A stretch of 40,974 nucleotides of DNA from Candidatus Peregrinibacteria bacterium GW2011_GWF2_38_29 (GTDB taxonomy: Bacteria; Patescibacteriota; Gracilibacteria; UBA1369; UBA12463), in the NCBI GenBank assembly GCA_000992695.1, contig LBUS01000011.1, positions 1-40,974 of the forward strand, written 5' to 3'. How positions within the stretch are numbered: position 1 is the first letter of the stretch; every line of letters begins with the position of its first letter. Below, one piece after another: positions 35,191 to 40,974 of the stretch. The notes below the pieces were generated by a model. It searched no databases. It worked only from the letters and a program-made list of their open reading frames with translations, and was not told the origin of the DNA. The position numbers and the translations under genes are program-made.

Positions 35191-35844
35191 TTAGCCTTTT
35201 ATTACATCCTTTAATCCAGTTCTGATTTTATCCATTATTGCGCCAATTGGAGTCGCGCCGTTTCTTCTTGCCTCGTCTGCTTCAATCAATATATCCCACA
35301 AAAGATCCCTGTCTTTACCAACGTTCGTAGATACTATTTCTTCCGCTGAAATTACCCCTTGCATCTGCCTTGTAACCGCCACGGAAGCTATCTTTTTTCT
35401 ATATGCTTCTTGCGATTGAGTGTTCACTGCGGCTTCTTTTGTTCTTTTTGTTAATTTAGTTCCTTTCTTTTCGAGTTCTTGAATTTGCTCAATATATCCA
35501 TTTAAATTTTTAATAACATCAATCTTTGATATCATCTGTGCTTCTTCCGGACGAACCATGAAACGAATATCCAAATTTTTAAAATAATTTATAAAAACTG
35601 CCTGAGTAAGCTGATCCCTGACTCTTCTATCTGAAGAACTGCCTTCCATTATCCTTTTTACATCTCTAATATTTGTTCCATCTTTTTTAAAATTTTCCGC
35701 TATTTCCGTCGCTACGGCTTGCATATCCTGTTTTGCTTTTAATCCCGCAATTTTTCCGCCGAGCTGCGCTAAAAAATTATTTGGTTCAACGAACACCTCA
35801 TCGTCCACTCCTGCTGCGCTCGCTAATCTTGGATCTGCAACCAT
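35191..35844 (-). CDS. uncharacterised helical protein, 217 aa
   Basis: Nearly all helical, highly charged and without Cys, Trp-poor; a possible coiled coil at about 120-150 (NLNGYIEQIQELEKKG). No signal peptide or family is seen. The ATG at 35844 is 21 bp after the previous stop. The next gene starts one base after this stop. Likely cytoplasmic partner of the neighbouring gene products, which is inference from coupling alone. Confidence 0.78.
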   Translation of the reverse strand: MVADPRLASAAGVDDEVFVEPNNFLAQLGGKIAGLKAKQDMQAVATEIAENFKKDGTNIRDVKRIMEGSSSDRRVRDQLTQAVFINYFKNLDIRFMVRPEEAQMISKIDVIKNLNGYIEQIQELEKKGTKLTKRTKEAAVNTQSQEAYRKKIASVAVTRQMQGVISAEEIVSTNVGKDRDLLWDILIEADEARRNGATPIGAIMDKIRTGLKDVIKG

Positions 35845-35865
35845 TTTGTTTTTGTTTTAATTTTA

Positions 35866-36465
35866 TTATAAAGGCCTTACGCTTGTCGTTCTTTTGCCTA
35901 ATGCTCGCATGCCTGCCATTCGCTTTTCTATACCGTGACCTTTATCATTCTCCGCTTTTAACCTATCGCGAGTTTCTTTTAAAATGCCTTGAATAACAGG
36001 ATTTCCCGCAACTTCAGCAGCATCTTTTTTAGGCAAATACTCAGCTAATGCAACGATATTTTGATACATAGCCTTTTCTCCAACAGAGACAACTTGTGGC
36101 AAATTCGCCTTACCGCCTCCGACAGGGCTTGTTCTTGCTATTTCCATCATAAGTTGAATAGCAACCTGCGAAAGAACTTTATTTGCTATTGCGTCACGAT
36201 CTTCATAGCCACTAATTCCTGTTAGAATTGGCATTGTCATGTCCAAAATGACTTTAACGTCTTTTGGGCTTGCCATAACCGTTTCCGTTATAACCCTTGC
36301 CGTTTCATTTAAGGCTTCTCTTCGTTCAGCGGAGTCATCCATAAGATGCATTATTCCCACCTTTTTCGACTTTGGTGAACGAATTGTTTGTGATGGCTTA
36401 ATGTATTCGTGAAATTTTTCTCTTAACGTTTCTCTAAACGATGGCGTTTGTGGAGCTGTATCCAT
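35866..36465 (-). CDS. uncharacterised helical protein, 199 aa
   Basis: Basic at both ends, helical in the middle; contains a Gly-rich VGGGKAN loop that is not a P-loop (no GKT/S). No signal or membrane segment. The C-terminus is Arg/Lys-rich (KRMAGMRALGKRTTSVRPL), possibly nucleic-acid or membrane interacting. It is 36 bp after the PrsW gene and 21 bp before the 217-aa gene, in the same orientation. Family unknown. Confidence 0.78.
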   Translation of the reverse strand: MDTAPQTPSFRETLREKFHEYIKPSQTIRSPKSKKVGIMHLMDDSAERREALNETARVITETVMASPKDVKVILDMTMPILTGISGYEDRDAIANKVLSQVAIQLMMEIARTSPVGGGKANLPQVVSVGEKAMYQNIVALAEYLPKKDAAEVAGNPVIQGILKETRDRLKAENDKGHGIEKRMAGMRALGKRTTSVRPL

Positions 36466-36501
36466 AATAATTATTGTTATATTTTATTTTTGTTTTAACT
36501 T

Positions 36502-37323
36502 TTAACTCGCGACTTCTCTTGTTTCCAGCATGCCGTACTGCTTGTGATTTTGCTTTAAATCAAACAAATGATTGATATATATAAATCCGGCGACAAGATA
36601 TGGAATTAAAATGAATGTCCAGTTGAGTTCCAAAAATACGTTATAAATGGCATGCAAACCTGCCGCAATCACAAGCCCTTTTGCGATGTTTATCTTTCTG
36701 AAAAGAAGGTCTGTATCTTTAATGCGCCATCTGTATAAAAGTTCGAAAAAACTGTCTAATTTGCGAGTTTTAAGCTCTTCTTTGAGTATAGGTTTTGCAA
36801 AGCAAGCAAGGCCATAAAAATAGCCAAAAATACCGGAGAACATGACGTGCGCAAAGCTTGAAAAAATCGATCTGAAAACAAAAGGCGCAAGAATGTTTTG
36901 ACCACCTTGATGAATCCAAATGTTATAAAAATACATGATGTTTTCCGTGAAAGAGAAGCCAAGAGCGGCAATTATGCTGAATTGAATAACATCATCGATA
37001 TTCTTGAAATCATCTTCTTCGTCCGCAACGCGAACCGCAAAGTTCTTCATTGTTTCTTCAATAATTCCGACGATTATAAATGTGATTATGACGCTTAAAG
37101 GAACCGTAATAAATCTTGAAAAACCGATGTAATCATCGCTGAATGCCTGTGTATAGCGGAAAAAATTGAGCCATGGAAAATATTGCCATGAGAATTTATA
37201 GAGCAAAATCGGGAAAACCGAAGTTGCTCCCGCTAAAAATGTAATCAAAATCATACTGCGTCTTTCCGGCTTTTTGAGGTAAAAAACATATCCCCATACC
37301 AAAACCGGTACGATCGCAAGCAA
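36502..37323 (-). CDS. PrsW-family intramembrane metalloprotease
   Basis: Multi-pass CAAX/PrsW-type protease; PrsW of Bacillus starts regulated cleavage of an anti-sigma factor. Catalytic motifs are all present: IIEETMKN (EExxK) at about residue 85, GFSFTENIMYF (FxxxEN), SSFAHVMFSG (His), and GLHAIYNVFLE (HxxxN). About eight hydrophobic segments. The only start in this frame is a TTG at 37323, which cuts the first transmembrane helix short: the frame stays open for 15 more codons upstream (including SQIVQIIGSI), with no ATG, GTG or TTG. First gene of a four-gene operon with three unknown soluble proteins; substrate unknown. Confidence 0.88.
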   Translation of the reverse strand: MLAIVPVLVWGYVFYLKKPERRSMILITFLAGATSVFPILLYKFSWQYFPWLNFFRYTQAFSDDYIGFSRFITVPLSVIITFIIVGIIEETMKNFAVRVADEEDDFKNIDDVIQFSIIAALGFSFTENIMYFYNIWIHQGGQNILAPFVFRSIFSSFAHVMFSGIFGYFYGLACFAKPILKEELKTRKLDSFFELLYRWRIKDTDLLFRKINIAKGLVIAAGLHAIYNVFLELNWTFILIPYLVAGFIYINHLFDLKQNHKQYGMLETREVAS

Positions 37324-37383
37324 TATTGAGCCTATGATTTGAACTATTTGGCTGTTTATTTTGGTTTTTGTTTAGTTTGTGTA

Positions 37384-37412
37384 ATTATAGCACGAAATGC
37401 TAAATTTAGCAA
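37384..37412 (-). promoter_or_regulatory. promoter of the PrsW operon
   Basis: On the minus strand TTGCTA (37407-37412), 17 bp, extended -10 TGC-TATAAT (37384-37392). The -35 lies 24 bp inside the right copy of the 41-bp inverted repeat. Predicted leader about 54 nt to the TTG at 37323. Confidence 0.6.
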
Positions 37413-37436
37413 GATGGGGACGGAGGAGGTAAATCC

Positions 37437-37477
37437 GAGCTTGCTTCGAAGCAGAAATCTATATTTTGCAATAAGTC
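37437..37477 (+). repeat. 41-bp inverted repeat, right copy
   Basis: 39/41 identical to the reverse complement of 33990-34030. It lies upstream of the PrsW promoter, so together the two copies enclose promoter, four genes and the final stop codon. Confidence 0.85.
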
Positions 37478-37495
37478 GAAAATTTCGTAATATTT

Positions 37496-37513
37496 TTTTG
37501 CCCCGGGGCAAAA
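37496..37513. repeat. 18-bp perfect palindrome
   Basis: TTTTGCCCCGGGGCAAAA, no loop, in a very AT-rich divergent spacer and 18 bp from the right 41-bp repeat. The T-run precedes it on the plus strand, so it does not look like a terminator for either direction. The rest of the 311-bp spacer 37324-37634 holds the two divergent promoters and no credible gene. Confidence 0.55.
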
Positions 37514-37597
37514 GAGAGTAAGCTTAAGAATCTATAAAAAATCCCCGCCGACGTTTTTATTTATATCCGCCTGTGTTCGCCTTCGTCGAACGGCGTG

Positions 37598-37606
37598 TGT
37601 TATAAT
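37598..37606 (+). promoter_or_regulatory. thrS promoter (extended -10)
   Basis: TGT-TATAAT forms an extended -10; no good -35 at 17 bp. Predicted leader about 22 nt. There is no T-box signature ahead of thrS. Confidence 0.5.
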
Positions 37607-37634
37607 TCCCTCGCTTTATCGTTAACTTATATGT

Positions 37635-39380
37635 ATGGAAAAAAATAAAGAACAATTGGAGTTGGAAAAAATGAGACATTCGTGCGAACACGTGCTTCAC
37701 CAAGCAGTGACCGACCTGTTTCCCGGATTAAAAAGAGCGATGGGACCGGCGACTGATGAAGGTTTTTATCATGATTTTGATTATGATGGAAAAGTTAGTG
37801 AAGAAGATTTTCCAAGAATTGAAAAACGCATGCAAGAACTTATCGATAAAGATTCGCCTATCGTTCGTGAAGAAATTTCGATTGAAGATGCAAAAAAACT
37901 TTTTAAAGATAATCCTTATAAATTAGATTGGATTCGAATCATTGAAGAAAAAGGAGAAAAAGCTACTGTTTATTGGACAGGCAAGCCAAGAGAAAAGGGT
38001 TCGGATGTTGATCTTTGTAAAGGCCCACACGTTGAATCAACAGGCAAAATCGGTCCATTTAAACTATTAAAAATAGCCGGAGCTTATTGGCATGGGGATG
38101 AAAAAAATAAGATGCTTCAAAGAATTTATGGCACAGCTTACCCAACGCAAAAAGAACTCGACGATTATTTGAATATGATTGAGGAGGCAAAAAAGCGCGA
38201 TCATAAAAAACTCGGAAAAGAACTTGGACTTTTTACTTTCTCGGAATTGGTTGGAGCGGGATTGCCTTTGTGGACGCCAAAAGGAACACTTCTTCGAAAT
38301 ATTTTGGACAACTTTGTTTGGGAATTGCGCCAAGCAAAAGGTTATCAAAAAGTAACGATCCCTCATATTACAAAAAAAGATTTATATGAAACGAGCGGAC
38401 ACTGGGCAAAATTTTCAAATGACTTATTTAAAATTACAACTCGAGAAGGACATGAATTTGCAATGAAACCAATGAACTGCCCTCACCACACACAAATTTA
38501 CGCATGCGAACCGAGAAGTTATCGCGATTTACCTCATCGTTATGCGGAAACAACAATGGTTTATCGTGATGAACAAACCGGTGAATTGAGCGGACTTTCT
38601 CGCGTGAGATGCATCACTCAAGATGATGCGCACTGTTTTTGCCGAGAATCACAACTAAAAGATGAGTTCTATGCGATTTGGGATATTATCGAAACTTTTT
38701 ATGCGAGATGCGGATTTCCGGAATTAAAAATCAGACTTTCTTTGTCCGATCCGGAACATATGGAAAAATATTTGGGCACGAGAGAAGATTGGGATAAATT
38801 TGAAGAACAACTTCGAGGATTTATTCGTGATCGTGGCGCGGAATTCACGGAAGCAGCTGGTGAAGCGGCTTTTTATGGCCCAAAAATCGACTTCATGGCG
38901 AAAGATTCGCTAGGTCGTGAGTGGCAAGTTGCAACGATTCAGGCTGACCGAAACATGCCAAAAAACTTCAAATTATTTTGCACAAATGAAGACGGAAAAG
39001 AAGAACAGGTTGTTATGATTCATGCCGCAATTATGGGCTCGATTGAGCGCTTTCTTTCGATTTTGATCGAGCATCACGCAGGAGCTTTCCCGTTTTGGAT
39101 GGCGCCCGTTCAAGCAAAAATTCTTCCTATAAGCGATAAATTCATGGACTATGCAAATAAGGTTGCGAAGGAATTAAAAACCGCCGGAATGCGCATTGAA
39201 ATTGATATTTCAGCGGAAGGTCTTGGCAAAAAAATTCGCAATGCGGAAATGCAAAAAGTTCCATATATGGTTGTTGTCGGCGAAAAAGAACAAGAAGCAG
39301 GAACGATTGCCGTCCGCGATTATGCGACAAAAAAGCAGGAGGTTATGGCGGCAAGTGAATTCTTGAAAAAAGCAAAATAA
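37635..39380 (+). CDS. thrS: threonyl-tRNA synthetase lacking the TGS domain
   Basis: Charges tRNA-Thr. 581 aa versus ~640 in E. coli: the N-terminal TGS (N1) domain is missing and the protein begins near the editing domain, whose Zn/editing residues HxxxH (RHSCEHVLH) and CxxxH (DLCKGPHV) are present. The class II core follows: motif 1 region GTLLRNILDNFVWELR, motif 2 TMVYRDEQTGELSGLSRVR, motif 3 GSIERFLSILIEH, catalytic zinc ligands Cys in MKPMNCPHH and His in QDDAHCF and IEHHAG. A C-terminal anticodon-binding domain follows (AKILPISDKFMDYANKV). ATG 37635 is used; an ATG four bases earlier is out of frame. It converges on the next gene with 5 bp between stops. Confidence 0.97.
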   Translation: MEKNKEQLELEKMRHSCEHVLHQAVTDLFPGLKRAMGPATDEGFYHDFDYDGKVSEEDFPRIEKRMQELIDKDSPIVREEISIEDAKKLFKDNPYKLDWIRIIEEKGEKATVYWTGKPREKGSDVDLCKGPHVESTGKIGPFKLLKIAGAYWHGDEKNKMLQRIYGTAYPTQKELDDYLNMIEEAKKRDHKKLGKELGLFTFSELVGAGLPLWTPKGTLLRNILDNFVWELRQAKGYQKVTIPHITKKDLYETSGHWAKFSNDLFKITTREGHEFAMKPMNCPHHTQIYACEPRSYRDLPHRYAETTMVYRDEQTGELSGLSRVRCITQDDAHCFCRESQLKDEFYAIWDIIETFYARCGFPELKIRLSLSDPEHMEKYLGTREDWDKFEEQLRGFIRDRGAEFTEAAGEAAFYGPKIDFMAKDSLGREWQVATIQADRNMPKNFKLFCTNEDGKEEQVVMIHAAIMGSIERFLSILIEHHAGAFPFWMAPVQAKILPISDKFMDYANKVAKELKTAGMRIEIDISAEGLGKKIRNAEMQKVPYMVVVGEKEQEAGTIAVRDYATKKQEVMAASEFLKKAK

Positions 39381-39385
39381 ATATT

Positions 39386-40756
39386 TTACGCTTTACGTTT
39401 AGCCGCTCCTTTCCTGCCAAGCAATCTTGAAATTTCACCCGGAGGAATACTAAGACTTGCTCCTATTTCTCTGAATCTTTCAATTAGAATTGCTTCTCTA
39501 TCGCGACCTTTACTCTCAACGACGCCATCGACTCTCTCTACTACTTCGGCCATCAATCTTGCTATATCGACTTGTGGCATCCCTAAATTTTCAGCCACTC
39601 TTCTAAATTGCGCTAAATCTGCCGCCACTTCTTCTTCTCCCACCACTGCTTTAACTCTACTAGCCGTTATCTTCAGTCTTGCTCCAACTTTTGCCACTTG
39701 CCTTGCTTCATACGCCTCATGCTTTACATCGTCCCAAACATCTGATCTTTTAGTCCAGTTTCTTTCTGCTGTTTTTCTATCCGCAACTTGAAACTCAACC
39801 GGATAATTTATAAACAATGTTTGAATTTCTCCATTTTTAACTACTGTAATCGGTACTGGAAATTCAATAATCCATGAAACACATTGAAAACCATCGCTTG
39901 AAGATTCGTTAATGCCTTTACCTTTTTTACCCTCTGTTTTTTTAATAACCTTGATACCATCAATCGCCTCCGGATCCTCCATAAGTCTTTTAATAAATTC
40001 TTCCGCTTGCTCCGGATGCTTTATCAATTCTTCGATCCTTCTAAAATCCAACAACTCTTGTTTTGGCTTTCTTGGTATGGAATTATTCCATGGTATTCGA
40101 CATTCTCTAACTAAAGAATATAGCAATTTTAAAATATCTACGACTGTTTCCGTTATCACTCTAACCCTAACGTGATCAACCATATTAGCCGCCGTAACAT
40201 CATCTTTAACCATTAATTTTCTTGCAGTGGAAGGCTTGCTTTTTTTACCGCTCTGCACATAATAAATTGCCGGAACAACCTTGCTATCCGGATTTGCTAG
40301 AAATTTCCATTCTCCGGCATCAGTACTCTCAAAATTATTGCCTAAAAATCTCAAAACTTCTTCATATGCTTCATCTTGGAATATAAATTCTGTAGATCTT
40401 CTTATATAACTCTCTACAAAAATATATTTTAATATTATACAGGCTTGTCTATTTACATTTGGATGAAAAGGAGGTTGGTGAGTTCCAGCTGCTATTTCAA
40501 ACAACTCTTTAATACTTGCGGACAACAAATTATCATCTATTTCCCTTGGAAGACTTTTATCCAGATTCCCTGCTGAACTAAGCATGCCAAGCTGGGCATC
40601 AGCATACATTATTGCCTCTTCCTTAATAGATTCAAGCTCGGCTCTATCTTTCGGATCCCTAATATCATATCCGTTTGCCCTTAAGAGCCTCATAAAGCTC
40701 TCATGAGTCGTGACTGTCGGACCAACAAAATCAACTAAAGACTTGCCTTGAAGCAT
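39386..40756 (-). CDS. uncharacterised protein, 456 aa (possibly RelA/SpoT-like centre)
   Basis: Soluble and highly charged, without signal peptide. Residues ~265-345 contain SSSDGFQCVSW, a strand, then VEFQVADRKTAERN and KHEAYEARQ, an order reminiscent of the RelA/SpoT synthetase motif (G-Y/F-Q-S...VE-x-Q-x-R...H..Y), but no firm match, so no function is given. The C-terminal third has three short helix-turn-helix-looking repeats, the last ending SIPPGEISRLLGRKG. ATG 40756 is the first start in frame; the frame continues open for 20 codons upstream and the first ATG after the promoter (40809) is out of register by one base. The neighbouring 5' region suggests a frameshift. Confidence 0.75.
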   Translation of the reverse strand: MLQGKSLVDFVGPTVTTHESFMRLLRANGYDIRDPKDRAELESIKEEAIMYADAQLGMLSSAGNLDKSLPREIDDNLLSASIKELFEIAAGTHQPPFHPNVNRQACIILKYIFVESYIRRSTEFIFQDEAYEEVLRFLGNNFESTDAGEWKFLANPDSKVVPAIYYVQSGKKSKPSTARKLMVKDDVTAANMVDHVRVRVITETVVDILKLLYSLVRECRIPWNNSIPRKPKQELLDFRRIEELIKHPEQAEEFIKRLMEDPEAIDGIKVIKKTEGKKGKGINESSSDGFQCVSWIIEFPVPITVVKNGEIQTLFINYPVEFQVADRKTAERNWTKRSDVWDDVKHEAYEARQVAKVGARLKITASRVKAVVGEEEVAADLAQFRRVAENLGMPQVDIARLMAEVVERVDGVVESKGRDREAILIERFREIGASLSIPPGEISRLLGRKGAAKRKA

Positions 40757-40839
40757 CCATGTTGTAACGGCTAAAGCGTCTTTATCATATTCAACTTCCG
40801 GTTTGGCATTTTTAGCTTAATATTAAGTTTTGGTTAATT

Positions 40840-40868
40840 AGTGTAATACAAAATAATAGCTATGTCAA
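40840..40868 (-). promoter_or_regulatory. promoter of the 39386-40756 gene
   Basis: On the minus strand, perfect TTGACA (40863-40868), 17 bp, TACACT (40840-40845, 4/6). Predicted start about 40833. The first ATG downstream (40809) is out of frame with the gene. From 40869 to the window end nothing is identifiable. Confidence 0.55.
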
Positions 40869-40974
40869 TAGCGCGGGGTAATGTGCACACACCTTTTGCA
40901 CTTTTTAGGGAGAGAAGTAGGCTGAGGGCATGTCAAAAACAATGCCAAATACACCACAAGAAGAAAAATACAGA

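Noticed and set aside
37339-37521. 60-codon plus-strand ORF
   Set aside because: It overlaps the PrsW promoter and the 41-bp inverted repeat, has no family resemblance and no start signals.
37521-37634. T-box riboswitch ahead of thrS
   Set aside because: No specifier stem, no conserved T-box sequence and only a ~22-nt predicted leader.
39366-39394. Terminator between thrS and the convergent gene
   Set aside because: The short AAAATA/TATTTT inverted repeat is too weak and overlaps the stop codons.

Overview
The window looks like a chromosomal segment from an AT-rich candidate-phyla (CPR/Patescibacteria) bacterium; Peregrinibacteria would fit, but nothing here proves the lineage. The evidence is a compact, mostly housekeeping gene set with many lineage-specific unknowns, almost no Shine-Dalgarno sequences, a type IV pilus cluster of the kind common in CPR, a giant SLH-domain surface protein, and a threonyl-tRNA synthetase without a TGS domain. 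TGA is used as a normal stop (for example at the end of the 4052-residue gene), which argues against the UGA=Gly code of Gracilibacteria/Absconditabacteria.

Layout. 1-4715: two uncharacterised plus-strand genes that look like distant paralogs flank a minus-strand miaA-mazG-recJ operon. 4684-6049: ribosomal stalk operon rplJ-rplL with an L10 leader RNA, an internal promoter and an attenuator-like hairpin, closed by a strong terminator. 6082-12539: type IV pilus cluster (PilN-like, PilO-like, short PilB-like ATPase, PilC with a probable frameshift, a prepilin), interrupted by an HTH-Fic gene with a sigma70 promoter, an operator palindrome and a predicted leaderless mRNA. 12592-13056: a small membrane protein gene. 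13161-29545: a 16-kb surface operon, made of a 4052-residue secreted protein (signal peptide, possible C25-like fold, PDZ, Ig-like repeats, FG-GAP, Fn3/PKD-like, three SLH domains, Tsp3-like Ca2+ repeats) followed by four closely spaced exported proteins of unknown function and a terminator. 29550-30818: a small AT-rich regulatory island with a zinc ribbon, an excisionase-type HTH protein, two arrays of 10-bp-phased ATTAAA units (about 24 units), and an 88-residue unknown. 30889-33871: uvrA with its promoter. 33990-37477: an operon of a PrsW-type membrane protease and three unknown soluble proteins, bracketed by 41-bp inverted repeats (39/41 identical). 37598-40868: thrS convergent with a 456-residue unknown.

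How the parts fit. The pilus genes supply inner-membrane platform, motor and pilin. The surface operon probably builds or decorates the cell envelope. RecJ, UvrA, MazG, MiaA, ThrS and L10/L12 are core functions. The least explained DNA is (i) the phased decamer arrays next to the HTH gene, (ii) the inverted repeats bracketing the PrsW operon, and (iii) three intergenic tracts built from heptamers plus a shared 13-mer, each upstream of a gene. Many promoters here carry an extended -10 (TGnTATAAT-like). No tRNA, rRNA, CRISPR array or recognisable transposase was seen.
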